From Arminella tubonensis (GTDB lineage Bacteria > Pseudomonadota > Alphaproteobacteria > Rhizobiales > Rhizobiaceae): DNA of 64,000 bases. The translations under genes and the position numbers were made by a program. The stretch is taken from positions 81,348 through 145,347 of the forward strand of contig NZ_PCDP01000002.1 of NCBI RefSeq assembly GCF_003240585.1, written 5' to 3'. Positions within the stretch are counted from its first letter, which is position 1; each line of letters begins with the position of its first letter. Shown here piece by piece: positions 35,472 to 44,772 of the stretch. The notes beneath the pieces are model-generated. The model was not told the origin of the DNA. It made no database searches and saw only the letters and a program-made list of their open reading frames with translations.

Positions 35472-36498
35472 TTAGATATTTTCGGAGATGAATATCTCGA
35501 ACGGTAAAAATGATTGTCCAGGCACGGCGGCATCGCCACGCTCCACTGCGTCGATCATCAACGCCATCAGTTCCTTGCACAAGGCGGGCAGCGGCGTTCC
35601 GATAACCATGGTCACCACGTCGTCTGCAAGAGCGGCTTTCGATTCGGGCGTCAGTTCACTGACGACGGCGACGAGCTTGCCGGCCAGACCTTCCTCCCGA
35701 ATTGCTGAGATTGCGCCCTCCATCCCCCCACCGCAAACATAGAAGCCGATCAGGTCCGGATGTTTCTGCAGCAGGTTCAGCGAACTCGTGAGTGATCTCG
35801 GCGGTCTCCAGATTGACCAGTGTGTCCAGGACCTCGAATTCCGGGGCGTTCTCACGGAAATAGGAACGGAATCCGATCTCACGAAGTTCATACCCGTGAA
35901 AGCGATGGCTGCCGACGAAGCAGGCAACCTTTCCCGGTTTGCCGGCTGATTTGGCGATGAGCCAGGCAGCAGTTCGCCCGGCCTTGCGGTTGTTCAGTCC
36001 TGCATAGGCGTTGCGAACGCCCGTTGCCAGATCGGAGAGCAGCGAGAATACCGGCACGCCGCGTTCCTTCAATTCTTCGACGACAGCCGACACCGCGGGA
36101 TAGTCCGGTCCCACCAGCGCCACTGCCTGACAGCGAGACGAAACCGCCTTCAGCTTTTCGATGATCGCCACCGGTGTCGAGGCTGCAGAGAATTCGATCT
36201 GTATCTGGATGCGCGCGCTGGCCACCGCCTGCGCCGCTATTTCCAGTTCTCTTGCAAAGGACTGATAGAAGGCCTGATTGGGTTTCTGCAGAACGATACC
36301 GAATCGGTATTGAGGTAGATCCTCGAAGACGCGCTGTCGTAGCAGCCCGATGGCATGATAGCCGATCGATCGTGCCGCATCGTAGACCCGCAGGGCCGTC
36401 TCCTCCCGCACCCGATGGCGACCGTTCAACACACGATCGACCGTGGCAACACTAACGCCAGATGCCTTGGCCAGGTTTGAGATGGTAGGACGGCGCAT
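35472..36498 (-). pseudogene. LacI-family regulator with one frameshift
   Basis: Repressor of about 340 residues in two frames. The N-terminal part has the LacI helix-turn-helix (TISNLAKASGVSVATVDRVL, NGRHRVREE) and the first half of the periplasmic-binding-like domain (GIVLQKPNQAFYQS, ALVGPDYPAVSAVVEELK). The second frame starts with SLNLLQKHPDLIGFYVCGGG and runs to PFEIFISENI. One extra base near 35800 (TTCG before CTGAACC) causes the shift. Everything else is preserved, so this may be recent. It probably controlled the adjacent isomerase gene. Confidence 0.75.
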
Positions 36499-36657
36499 GA
36501 TGTCTCCTGAGGGCTTCCATCATTATTATTACGCTTCAATTACAACTAGCGCATGCATATTATTCAATTTGGTGAGCGTCGCCATATAATTTTAGACTCG
36601 CGTCAGTCAAAATTAGATTCTGCACCCACATTCGTAGACTCTGGGTATCCTAGGGTC

Positions 36658-36845
36658 CTACCCCCGACCGCTTTGCCCAATCCTCGTTAGGATCGCGGTG
36701 ATCTCTTGTATCTCGTGATTGCGCGGCTGAGACAGCGCAGCGGCGCTTGACGCGAAGTCTTCATGCATCTTGGTCAAGCACTCTCGCCCCGCTTCCGAAA
36801 TGGCGACGACTACAACTACTTCGGGTGCAAGCCGAGGACGGTAGC
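36658..36845 (-). pseudogene. MarR-like C-terminal fragment
   Basis: Minus-strand frame without start: RPRLAPEVVVVVAISEAGRE, then CLTKMHEDFASSAAALSQ and a final helix EIQEITAILTRIGQS to a stop at 36658. It resembles the wing and last helices of a MarR regulator. Between the LacI gene and here (36499-36657) is AT-richer intergenic DNA. From 36846 to 37261 I recognise nothing. Confidence 0.35.
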
Positions 36846-37261
36846 ATGATCCCGCGCCCCTTCAGCTTCCAGCGCGTCCGTCCGATCCACGCAGAGCCGG
36901 CTCCCGGCTATTTCAGTAGGCTGACAGAGTACAAGAGTTCGATTTCGACACCGGCCTATGCGGTTGATGTCGGATTGGATGTCAATTTCCGAATTCCGGA
37001 ATTGCTCGAGAGCCTCTTTCTCCTACCGCTGTCCGGGGGGAAAGGGCATCGCTGCTGCATTGGACGCCTACTACCAATTCTTGTCACGTCCTCTGAATAC
37101 CAGATCGACGACTGTCACGATCTGACCGCAAACAGAGCAAACGCGGGAGGGCCGAACCGGGCGTCAGGCGTGAGCAGAAAGATGGAGCCCGCATCCGTAT
37201 TAGCTCTCCGCAACGAGCAGACGACGAGACTAATGACTGGCGGCTGTCTTCCGCCACGCAA

Positions 37262-37403
37262 AGAGAGGTTCCAGGACGACTATTGCAGGCTATACAAAGA
37301 GCTGCGCGAGGCGACGCCCGGCGAGATTGCCAGGCAGGCTGAACGAGGAACGGTCGCCACCGTCGTCCGGCCCTATCTCGAGGGGCTGACCGCCAATGGC
37401 TAA
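37262..37403 (+). pseudogene. AbiEi-type antitoxin C-terminal remnant
   Basis: Tail of a reading frame ending FQDDYCRLYKELREATPGEI, RQAERGTVATVVRPYLEGLT. It overlaps the following toxin gene in ATGGCTAA, the coupling expected for an antitoxin-toxin pair. The upstream part of the frame is not recognisable. Assignment rests mainly on the neighbour being an AbiEii-type nucleotidyltransferase. Confidence 0.4.
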
Positions 37404-38215
37404 GGAGATCAAGAACGTCGGCGCCTCGGTCGGCGCCCGCCTGTTGCAGGTCTCCAGGGCGAGCGGCCAGACCGTCGATCTTGTCCTCACCCGCTTCGCC
37501 TGGAGCGGCTGCTCTTCCGGCTCGGCCAGTCACCCCACGCCGACCGCTTCGTGCTGAAGGGCGCGATGCTGATGATGAGCTGGTTCAACGATCCCCATCG
37601 CGGCACGCGCGACCTTGATCGGCAGGGCTTCGGCGATCCGAGCGCGGAGCCGATGCTGGCGAGGTTTCGGGAGATCCTGGCGCAGGGTGCTGCCGACGGC
37701 GTGGAGTTTGACGTCGATGCGCTCCGTGTCGATCGAATCCGCGAGGAACTCGAGTAGGGTGGACTGCGACTGCGGACAACAGCATCGATCGGCGGCGCCC
37801 GGATCAGTCTGACGATCGACATCGGCTTTGGCGATACGGTGGAGCCTGGCTCAGAAGAGCATGACTATCCTTTCAATACCGGACTTTCCCATGCCTCGGC
37901 TGCGTGGCTACGCGCGGGAAACACTCATTGCCAAGAAATTCCAGGCGATGGTGGCGCTGGGGCGGGCGGATACCCCGGATGGAGGACTTCTACGACATCT
38001 GGATTCTCAGCCGTTCGTTCAACTATGGCAACGATAGGCTGGCGCCGGCGATCGCGGCGACCTTTGCACGACGCGAGACGCCGATTCCTGAAGGCCTGCC
38101 TGATGCATTGACATCGGCTTTCGCTGCGGACGAGCAGAAGCAGCGGCAATGGCGCGCTTTCATCAAAGACGTTGCGCGCGATCCGGGTAATCTCACGAAC
38201 GTCGTCGCTAGCCAA
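37396..38215 (+). pseudogene. AbiEii/AbiGii-type nucleotidyltransferase toxin, ruined
   Basis: Former type IV toxin. Pieces in order: MAKEIKNVGASVGARLLQVS; after one lost base near 37500, LERLLFRLGQSPHADRFVLK with GAMLMMSW and GTRDLD; an in-frame TAG at 37755 where homologous frames continue YGGLRLRT; then ARISLTIDIGFGD; after another shift LRGYARETLIAKKFQAMVAL; and after a third DFYDIWILSRSF. The KG-xxL and GTxDxD substrate motifs are recognisable. With one nonsense codon and three frameshifts it is clearly inactive. Confidence 0.65.
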
Positions 38216-38639
38216 ATTCCTGATGCCCCATGCCGCTTTCAGCAAGGACCGGCCAACGAGCGGTGTCATTCCCACCCTTGGGTCGTGAGATGTCCGCTCA
38301 GGTCCTCGCCTCGATCGGAGGCGGCGCCGGTGTCGCAGCGCGGTTGCCGAACGCGCAGGAAAATAGCCCATTTGGTCGTTTCAGGATCCGGGCGTCGCCC
38401 TTCGGGCCTGGCTGGCGGCAGAGCGGAAGCTCTTAGCCGGCTCTTCCCCCTCGGGCGGTCATCCCTGACGCGAGCGACACAGACCGTGCCGCTTGCGCCC
38501 CGCCGGCCGCAAGGGAAGCTTCGCCGCGTCCAACTCTGTCTCCAGTGCACCATCCCTCAGCCGCGCCCTTGCAGCCGTTGGCCTTCGCGGTGACCGGGGA
38601 GGGCCTTTGAATGTTCTGAGGCGGGAAGGATTGGAAAAC

Positions 38640-39542
38640 ATGAAAAGAGATGAGATTGAGAAGATCCGCGACCAGGTCTCCTGCGGCACGGTACTGCAGC
38701 AAGCGGGCTTCCGGGTCGATGTCAGGGAAAGCACGCCGCGCGCCGTCAAATACCGGCGCAGTGGCGAGATCGCCATCGTCACGCATGGGGGAAGGGGGTG
38801 GTTCGATCCGCTCTCCGACAATAAGGGCGATGTCTTCGGCCTGCATGCCTGGCTTCAGCCCGGCGATTTCCGGGCGACGCTCCAGGCGGTCGCCGCGCTC
38901 GCCGGCATCCAGCCCTCACAGCCTGCATGGGAGCCGCGGGGATTGCGCCGGACGGATGCTGACATCACGGCGCGCTGGTCTGCCCGCCCTGTCCTCAGCC
39001 ACGGGTCCCCCGCTTACGGCTATCTCGCCGGCGCGCGGGCCATCCCGCATCATCAGCTGAAACTGGCAATAAACGCCCAGCTGATTCGCCAGGGACCTTT
39101 CGGCAGCGCCTGGTTCGCCCATCAGGATAGCGCGGGCCGAATTTGCGGATGGGAAGAAAGGGGCCCCCAATGGCGCGGATTTTCCTCCGGCGGCGCCAAA
39201 ACGCTTTTCCGGTTTGGAAACCCGGCCGGCGGCAGGCTTTGCATCACCGAAGCGGCCATCGACGCACTCAGCCTGTCGGCACTCGACGGTCGCCGCGCCG
39301 ATACGCTCTATGCCAGTACAGCTGGCGGTTGGTCGCGGGCGACCGAGAGCTCGGTGATGTTGCTTGCCGAGTGTCTCGATCTTGTCGTGGCGGCGACCGA
39401 CCGCGATGGCCAGGGCGAAGCCTATGCCGACAAGCTGCGAGGCATCGCATTAAGAGCGAATTGTGGGTTTCAGCGCCTTCGTCCGTTCGGTGAAGACTGG
39501 AACGAGGACCTGAAGCAAAGGCGCAACGAGGAAGAGGATTGA
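38640..39542 (+). CDS. DUF3991/TOPRIM domain protein
   Basis: 300-residue plasmid protein. The N-terminus (KIRDQVSCGTVLQQAGF, FDPLSDNKGDVFGLHAWL) resembles a primase-type zinc-finger/DUF3991 region. The C-terminal TOPRIM-like fold has LCITEAAIDALSLSAL (Glu) and VVAATDRDGQGEAYA (DxD). Such proteins are typical of rhizobial plasmid leading or establishment regions and are thought to prime or process single-stranded DNA, which is inference. ATG 38640 is chosen with GGAAGGATTGG upstream; the frame stays open to 38493 but that part is atypical. Confidence 0.8.
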   Translation: MKRDEIEKIRDQVSCGTVLQQAGFRVDVRESTPRAVKYRRSGEIAIVTHGGRGWFDPLSDNKGDVFGLHAWLQPGDFRATLQAVAALAGIQPSQPAWEPRGLRRTDADITARWSARPVLSHGSPAYGYLAGARAIPHHQLKLAINAQLIRQGPFGSAWFAHQDSAGRICGWEERGPQWRGFSSGGAKTLFRFGNPAGGRLCITEAAIDALSLSALDGRRADTLYASTAGGWSRATESSVMLLAECLDLVVAATDRDGQGEAYADKLRGIALRANCGFQRLRPFGEDWNEDLKQRRNEEED

Positions 39543-39738
39543 AGGACGCCTGCCGCATGGAGTTCGCCGCATCAAGGGCAAGGCTTCGCCCGCCTACGCG
39601 GCCCCTGACGCGGGAAACCTCTAAGCGGCCGCGGCGGATGGGGTGATCAAAGGTTCGGAGATGAGGTCTCCGGCCAAAGCCCCAAGGAGAAAGCCGTGAG
39701 AAGCGTCCCAAACACGCAAAATCTACGTGGCAGTGGCT

Positions 39739-40134
39739 ATGACCTATCCCGACCTGTTCACCGACTTCGAAAGGCGTCAGGCCGACGATATCTTGCGCAA
39801 CGTCTATCCGGATGCATAGGAGGAAAAGCACGGCACGATTTTGCAGCCTGGCCAGTCCCGGAGCAAGGACCGAAACCGCTTCAACCTCGACAATGTGGGT
39901 CGCTGGGTGGTCGTGTCGGCCACTCTCTCCCGTCACCATCCAGGTTTCGTTGAATGTATTGCCACACTCGGCCGCGGACGGGCGCCCGCAGGTACCAGCG
40001 TCGCGCGCGAAGAGCGTCGCTACCTCGTCCTCGAAGACATCTACGACATCGGCGAATTCGCCTTCGTCATAGACGAGGGCCGTGACCAGCTCTACACGGG
40101 TCCGTCCAGCTTCATCGGCTGGAGCAAGCCGTGA
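39739..40134 (+). pseudogene. Small plasmid protein interrupted by a stop codon
   Basis: One frame from ATG 39739 gives MTYPDLFTDFERRQADDILR and NVYPDA, then TAG at 39817. The same frame continues without shift as RSKDRNRFNLDNVGRWVVVS and EERRYLVLEDIYDIGEFAFV to 40134. The continuous protein-like reading across the TAG suggests one gene of about 130 residues with a nonsense mutation. Alternatively there are two small genes, the second starting at TTG 39841 behind AGGAGG at a poor 17-base spacing. Family not recognised. Confidence 0.45.
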
Positions 40135-40137
40135 CAA

Positions 40138-40770
40138 CCACCTCATACAGCGACGCATCGTCCCTGCAAGGCGAGGTGCAGGGCCTCCCGTCGGTCGAGA
40201 AGCCAGCTATCGGGCCGTCCGTCGCACCTGGACGATGCTGGTGAAAGCCCGCTTCGTCTGGCACAGATCCTCGCCACGCGCCGCTGCCAAAGGCGCATGA
40301 AGCTCGCCATTCAAAGCGCCCCGACAGAGGCTCCCTACCTCGAGCCTGACACCCGGAGCATCGGGCCGAACGACATCTCAATCTGACCCGTGACCGCTTC
40401 AGCCACTGCGGGGCCGGTTCGGAGCGCAGCACGGCATGCACGGTCATGCCATGCGGGCGTTGGCGAGTACGTCCAGCAGCACATTCGGCGCAGACCTCGG
40501 GTTTGCTGCGGTCTGAACCGGACGGCGACCTGGTCAAAGGCCGCCTCCCGCGCCGCGGTGCGGCAGGCCTGACGCCTCTAGCGCAAGGCGTTGCCGCGTT
40601 CGCAGCAGACCGCGGCTGCGGCCCGCAGCGCCCGCAACCCCACCTCGCTCATACGCATCGTCCTGACCTTGGGCCAGGCCGCTTCGCCGGTTCGTGTCGG
40701 CCGCACCCGGGGGACAGCGCCGAAGATGGCAACCACGGGCTTCGCTCAACCAACCCAGAGGACATCGATC
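40138..40770. other. About 630 bases without a supported gene
   Basis: GC-rich sequence with long random frames on both strands. None has a motif or ribosome-binding site. It may be leader sequence of the next gene, since several genes of this block have long untranslated upstream regions. Confidence 0.4.
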
Positions 40771-41355
40771 ATGGTATCGCTCAACCATTCCGCTCCGAAA
40801 ACCCGGCCCGCTGCACAGCGCGCCACCACCCTGGAAATGGTGCGCCTCACCTGCCCGGACACGCCCCAGGCGCAGCGCATCTCCGAAAGCTTCGGCCTTC
40901 CCGTCGTCGACAGCGATGGCATTCGCGATCTTCATCGCAGCCAGCTTATTGACAGCGCCGAGGCGCTGAAGGATGGCCTGGCCGAGAAAGCCATGCAGAT
41001 CCACATGCAACGTATCGTCGGCTCCTTCGTCGGTTCCGCCTACGGCGCCGGGCAGTTCTATAGCCGCTCGGTCACGGAAGCCCGCGACCTGACCTCCAAA
41101 CTCTCCAACGACCACCGTGACGAAGACCTCTCGGGTCCAGTCGGCTTCGACAGCCGCGCCCAGCGCAAGCGCGAATTCGCTGCCGATATGGGCCTGCAGG
41201 CCCATGTGCTGCGGATGGCAGCCGAAGGCGCCGTCGCGGCCTACGAGGACATCACCGGCGAGACCTGGAAGCCGTACGAACGCTCCGGCACTGCCACCGC
41301 CCTTCCGTCGATCGATCAGAAAGCCGCTTCGCTGCAGATGTCGGCGTTCGACTGA
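40771..41355 (+). CDS. Conserved plasmid-block protein of unknown function
   Basis: 194-residue protein, mostly helical. Segments are LEMVRLTCPDTPQAQRISES, FVGSAYGAGQFYSRSVTEAR and MGLQAHVLRMAAEGAVAAYE. I know it only as a protein that accompanies DUF3991/TOPRIM, ArdC and DUF736 genes on rhizobial plasmids. The ATG at 40771 has AGAGGA upstream. An intrinsic terminator follows 35 bases after its stop. No catalytic motif is apparent. Confidence 0.6.
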   Translation: MVSLNHSAPKTRPAAQRATTLEMVRLTCPDTPQAQRISESFGLPVVDSDGIRDLHRSQLIDSAEALKDGLAEKAMQIHMQRIVGSFVGSAYGAGQFYSRSVTEARDLTSKLSNDHRDEDLSGPVGFDSRAQRKREFAADMGLQAHVLRMAAEGAVAAYEDITGETWKPYERSGTATALPSIDQKAASLQMSAFD

Positions 41356-41390
41356 TCAGACGGGGGCGAGACCCTATTCTCAGAGACCAA

Positions 41391-41418
41391 GACCGGGCGC
41401 CCGGCACCCGGTCTTTTT
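41391..41418 (+). terminator. Intrinsic terminator
   Basis: Stem GACCGGG/CCCGGTC with a nine-base loop, followed by five T, ending the transcript of the 194-residue protein gene. Confidence 0.75.
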
Positions 41419-41503
41419 GCCGATTGGCGGGCTTTGGCGCCCATCGCGGTTCGTCCCGGTCTCGCTCTAGCGTCGCCCGTAGATGGACGGTCGCAACGGC
41501 AAG

Positions 41504-41636
41504 CCGTCCTCCACTTTCGTTTCGGCCCGTCGGCAATGCTTCAAACTTTTAGCTTTGACGCCAACGGGTGCGCCGCCTCAGGTCGCCACCTCCTCGACCA
41601 CCGTGACGAACCGCGAAGGGCGCGGTTCGCAAATTG
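41504..41636 (+). repeat. Leader segment shared with the DUF736 gene
   Basis: The untranslated region before ardC contains CCGTCCTCCACTTTCGT (41504-41520) and, near the ribosome-binding site, GAACCGCGAAGGGCGCGG. Similar blocks occur in the same order before DUF736 (43578-43680). Confidence 0.4.
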
Positions 41637-41645
41637 AGGAATAGG

Positions 41646-42590
41646 ATGATGATGAAGGCGATTAAGAATGCCGAGGCGAACACCGGGCCACGCGTGGACG
41701 TCTATGTCCGGATCACCGATAAGATCATTGCGGCGCTCGACGAGGGCGTACTCCCATGGGTCCAACCCTGGAGCGCGAAACATCTGAAAGGTCGCGTTTC
41801 GAGGCCATTGCGCCATAGCGGCGAACCCTATTCAGGCATCAATGTCCTGCTGCTATGGTCGGAAGCGATGACCCGCGGATATGCCTCGTCGACATGGATG
41901 ACGTTTCGCCAGGCCCTGGAACTCGGCGCCTGCGTGAGAAAGGGCGAGACGGGCTCGATGGTGGTCTACGCCAATCGCATCAGCAGGACCGAGACCGACG
42001 GCGCGGGCCAAGAGGTCGAACGGGACATCCCCTTTCTTAAGGTCTACGCTGTCTTCAATGTCGAGCAGATCGATGGTCTAGCCGAAAGCTACGGCCTTGC
42101 GGCCAACGACGTTATCGTAGACCAGGTCGACAGGATCGCTCACGCCGATACGTTTTTTGCCGCCACCGGCGCCGTTATTCGACACGGCGGTGTCAAGGCT
42201 TTTTATGCGCCAGGTCCGGACGTCATTCAGATGCCACCGATCGAAACGTTCCGGGATGTGGAAAGCTACTATGCAACGCTTGCCCATGAAGAAATTCACT
42301 GGGCAGGCGCTACCCACCGCCTCAATCGGGATCTTTCCAGATATGCGAAAGATCGCACTGAGCGTGCACGCGAAGAACTGATCGCCGAACTCGGGGCTGC
42401 TTTTCTCGCCGCCGATCTCGGGATCGTGCCGGAGCTGGAGCCCCGTCCGGACCATGCGAGCTATCTGGCCTCGTGGCTGGAGGTGCTACACAATGACAAA
42501 CGTTTCATGGTCCGGGCCGCCGCCCAGGCACAACGGGCCGTGGCTTATCTCCATGATCTTCAGCCTGACGTTCGACGGAAAGTGGCCTGA
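41646..42590 (+). CDS. ardC: ArdC-type antirestriction protein
   Basis: 314-residue protein of the ArdC family. The N-terminal ssDNA-binding domain has DVYVRITDKIIAALDEGVLP, WVQPWS and the GINVLLLW segment. The C-terminal zincin-like metallopeptidase has the zinc motif AHEEIHWAGA (HExxH, His near 215) and the downstream ELIAELGAAF with the third ligand. ArdC protects incoming plasmid DNA from restriction. Three consecutive ATGs start at 41646, with GAGGA upstream. It sits in the plasmid-establishment block and has a leader similar to that of the DUF736 gene. Confidence 0.88.
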   Translation: MMMKAIKNAEANTGPRVDVYVRITDKIIAALDEGVLPWVQPWSAKHLKGRVSRPLRHSGEPYSGINVLLLWSEAMTRGYASSTWMTFRQALELGACVRKGETGSMVVYANRISRTETDGAGQEVERDIPFLKVYAVFNVEQIDGLAESYGLAANDVIVDQVDRIAHADTFFAATGAVIRHGGVKAFYAPGPDVIQMPPIETFRDVESYYATLAHEEIHWAGATHRLNRDLSRYAKDRTERAREELIAELGAAFLAADLGIVPELEPRPDHASYLASWLEVLHNDKRFMVRAAAQAQRAVAYLHDLQPDVRRKVA

Positions 42591-42638
42591 TGGTCGCTGC
42601 CTCTGCGTTCTGGCAGGCAGTATCTCACTTGCCTGAAG

Positions 42639-42653
42639 TACGTAAAATACGTA
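42639..42653. promoter_or_regulatory. Operator of the antitoxin-toxin operon
   Basis: TACGTAAAATACGTA: two TACGTA half-sites separated by three bases, 33 bases before the antitoxin start. Probable autoregulatory site for the Phd-like antitoxin. Confidence 0.55.
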
Positions 42654-42685
42654 TTGTAGGTAGTTAGCAACGGAGACGAACTGTC

Positions 42686-42931
42686 ATGAAGCAATTTACG
42701 TTCTCAGACATGAACCGCGCCTCGGGTGAAATACTTGAGGCAGCCTTGGTCGAGCCGGTTACCCTGACGAAGCGTGGCAAGGACAAGCTCGTCATTATGA
42801 CGGTTGACCAATACAGCAGGCTGATCGGTCGTTCGCACACTCAGGCCTACAATCTGATGAATGCACCGCATGACGTCCACCAGGAGCTTATGACTGGCCT
42901 CGACGATATTCTCGGGTCCGACAATGCTTGA
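42686..42931 (+). CDS. Phd/YefM-family antitoxin
   Basis: 81-residue DNA-binding antitoxin. The N-terminal Phd fold is clear (FTFSDMNRASGEILEAALVE, PVTLTKRGKDKLVIM, VDQYSRLI). The C-terminal tail (HQELMTGLDDILG) should bind the toxin. It overlaps the toxin start by eight bases (ATGCTTGA) and has an inverted-repeat operator upstream, both typical of type II toxin-antitoxin operons. It acts in plasmid maintenance. Confidence 0.85.
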   Translation: MKQFTFSDMNRASGEILEAALVEPVTLTKRGKDKLVIMTVDQYSRLIGRSHTQAYNLMNAPHDVHQELMTGLDDILGSDNA

Positions 42932-43319
42932 GCCGGGTCAGGTCGTCCGGTTTTTCTATTTGTGGAGCCGCCAGCCGGCGGCTGGCGAAGAGTCCGGCCG
43001 CAAGGCGAGGCCCGTTTGTGTCGTCGTGCGAACCGCGGTTGTGCCCGGCGCTGTGTTTCTGTTCCCCATCTCGTCGCAAATGCCCGGACCTGATCGGCCG
43101 CCTCTTGCCATCAGCCAGGTGGAGTGCCGTCGCGCTGGGCTGGATTTCCCCTGCTGGATCATTCTCGACGAGTATAATCGGGTTGAGCTCGACAAGGCGT
43201 ATGATCTCGAGACCACCGTACCGCTTGGCAGTTTCAGTCCTGCCTTTCTCAAGGCCATCGCCAACACCGTCAAACAGGCGGCTGCGAGCCGAAAGCTTGG
43301 CGGTATTGTGCGGTCCTGA
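42924..43319 (+). CDS. Type II toxin partner, PemK/MazF-like fold suspected
   Basis: 131-residue protein co-translated with the Phd-type antitoxin. It contains GQVVRFFYLW, then RKARPVCVVVRT and VFLFPISSQMP, which recall the GxVxxxxxP and RPxxVV strands of the PemK/MazF (SH3-like) RNase family. The C-terminal DFPCWIILDEYN and a basic helix differ from classical MazF. Toxin identity comes mainly from the operon arrangement. Phd-PemK pairing is a mix of families, so the exact class is uncertain. Confidence 0.6.
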   Translation: MLEPGQVVRFFYLWSRQPAAGEESGRKARPVCVVVRTAVVPGAVFLFPISSQMPGPDRPPLAISQVECRRAGLDFPCWIILDEYNRVELDKAYDLETTVPLGSFSPAFLKAIANTVKQAAASRKLGGIVRS

Positions 43320-43577
43320 TGACACGAACCTGCCTCGACGGGGAGGGGGTAACCTCGCGTGGCTGGCAGCATCGGGTCTGGTGAACGCCTCGACCCGCCA
43401 CTGTATTTCCTTCAAACTTGGACAAGGCACACCCACGGCGGTCTCGATGAGGCATGTCTGACCGAAGACCGCCTCACTGTGTTCGGCTCGATCAGCATCC
43501 GCAACGGCCGGCTCGTTTTCTTCCCCTGGTCGCTCAGGCGCCCATTCCTCGCGAGACAAGAACGCCTCGGCCCATGG

Positions 43578-43680
43578 CCGTCCTCCACTTCGTTGCGGCC
43601 TTACAGGTGCGGGCCGATCGTCCCCGGTCTGATCGACAGCCATCGAGACCGCGATGGGCGCGGCCCGAGCAACCTGAAAA
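43578..43680 (+). repeat. Leader segment shared with ardC
   Basis: CCGTCCTCCACTTCGTTGC (43578-43596) and GAGACCGCGATGGGCGCGG precede DUF736, in the same order and distance as before ardC. The rest of 43320-43691 holds no gene. Confidence 0.4.
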
Positions 43681-43691
43681 GGAATACGACA

Positions 43692-44003
43692 GTGGCAACC
43701 ATCGGCTCTTTCACCGCTTCCGAAGCCGGCTTCACCGGCACCATCAAGACCCTCAACCTCAACGTCAAAGCCAAGATCGTCCGGGTCGAACGCTCCTCAG
43801 AAGACTCCCCCGATTTTCGGGTCCTGGCCGGCAATGTCGAGTTCGGGGCCGGGTGGCAGAAGCAGGCCCGCGAAACCGAGCGTGACTACATCTCGGTCAA
43901 GCTCGACGACCCGAGCTTTCCGGCTCCGATTTATGCGACGCTCACCGAAGTCCAGGGACAGGAGGGCCTGCAGCTCATCTGGTCGCGCAACACCCGCCGC
44001 TGA
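43692..44003 (+). CDS. DUF736 family protein
   Basis: 103-residue protein, start GTG 43692 with AAAAGGAA upstream. The sequence ([54 protein letters not shown]) is typical DUF736, a small family that is nearly always on Rhizobiales plasmids and integrative elements. Function is unknown; a single-strand DNA or establishment role is only suggested by context. It ends 9 bases before a strong bidirectional terminator. Confidence 0.85.
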   Translation: MATIGSFTASEAGFTGTIKTLNLNVKAKIVRVERSSEDSPDFRVLAGNVEFGAGWQKQARETERDYISVKLDDPSFPAPIYATLTEVQGQEGLQLIWSRNTRR

Positions 44004-44012
44004 ACATACAAC

Positions 44013-44042
44013 AAAGCCCCGCTCACACCGAGCGGGGCTTTT
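44013..44042. terminator. Bidirectional intrinsic terminator
   Basis: AAAGCCCCGCT pairs with AGCGGGGCTTT around a seven-base loop, giving T-runs on both strands. It separates DUF736 (plus) from the HU gene (minus). Confidence 0.85.
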
Positions 44043-44048
44043 CTCGTG

Positions 44049-44327
44049 TCATTTGTTGAGCGCATCCTTCAACGCCTTGGCTGGCGTGAACGCCAGCTTC
44101 CGGGCGGCGGCGACCTTGATGGTCGCGCCGGTCGAGGGGCTACGCGCGTCGCGCTCCGGCGTTTCCTTGACTTTAAACTTGCCGAACCCGGGCAAGCTGG
44201 TTTCGTTGCCGGCAATTGCTGCCTCGGTGATCGAGGCGATGACCGCCTCAACGACCGCCTTGCCCTGAGCCTTCGTCAGGCCGTGTTGACCGGCAACCTT
44301 GTCCGCAATTTCATTCGTTGTCGTCAT
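44049..44327 (-). CDS. HU-family DNA-binding protein
   Basis: 92-residue nucleoid protein. It starts MTTTNEIADKVAGQHGLTKA and has the dimer helix pair, FGKFKVKE and the beta-arm ARSPSTGATIKVAAARKLAF. In the arm the usual RNPATG is ARSPSTG, so the intercalating Pro is displaced. ATG 44327 is preferred over an upstream GTG. The gene start overlaps the 3' end of the WGR gene. Plasmid-encoded HU variants may silence or compact plasmid DNA. Confidence 0.85.
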   Translation of the reverse strand: MTTTNEIADKVAGQHGLTKAQGKAVVEAVIASITEAAIAGNETSLPGFGKFKVKETPERDARSPSTGATIKVAAARKLAFTPAKALKDALNK

Positions 44328-44772
44328 AAAAGCTCTCCGCATGTTCTTCAATGCCGGAATCTCTACAGCCATTCCGGCCGTTGTCATCGCGTTGCTGTGG
44401 CAGGAAGAGCCAAGTTTCCCGGATTTCCACAGTTTGCGCGGGGTCGGTAGCCCTTTTTAGGTTTCTGAGCGGCCAGTTAAGGAAAAGACTGACGGCCTGA
44501 CGCTCGTCTTGAAACAGATGAATAGTCTGTTGGCCGCGGCACCCGATGCGGCCCCAACTGCGCAATAGCGAGGCATCGCCCAACAATGTCGGCCGGATCG
44601 ACAAAGCATAATACCGCGCCATGTTCCTGGCGGCATCGATGCGCTCGACGTAGAGATGATAAGGCTGGGCGATCATTGCCACAGGATCGCCTGCTGGCGG
44701 CTCCGCGTCCAACGGGAGTTTGGAATCGGTCGGCGGTAACCGATTCACGATCGTGATGAGACGCCACGTCAC
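44311..44772 (-). CDS. WGR domain protein
   Basis: 153-residue protein with a single WGR domain: ARYYALSIRPTLLGDASLLR, SWGRIGCRGQQTIHLF and FLNWPLRNLKRA (about residues 50-110). WGR domains bind DNA ends or RNA in PARPs and in plasmid proteins. The N-terminal 35 residues are Pro-rich and disordered. Start GTG 44772 overlaps the DUF1173 stop (GTGA). The C-terminus overlaps the HU start, so DUF1173-WGR-HU is probably one operon. Confidence 0.8.
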   Translation of the reverse strand: MTWRLITIVNRLPPTDSKLPLDAEPPAGDPVAMIAQPYHLYVERIDAARNMARYYALSIRPTLLGDASLLRSWGRIGCRGQQTIHLFQDERQAVSLFLNWPLRNLKRATDPAQTVEIRETWLFLPQQRDDNGRNGCRDSGIEEHAESFYDDNE

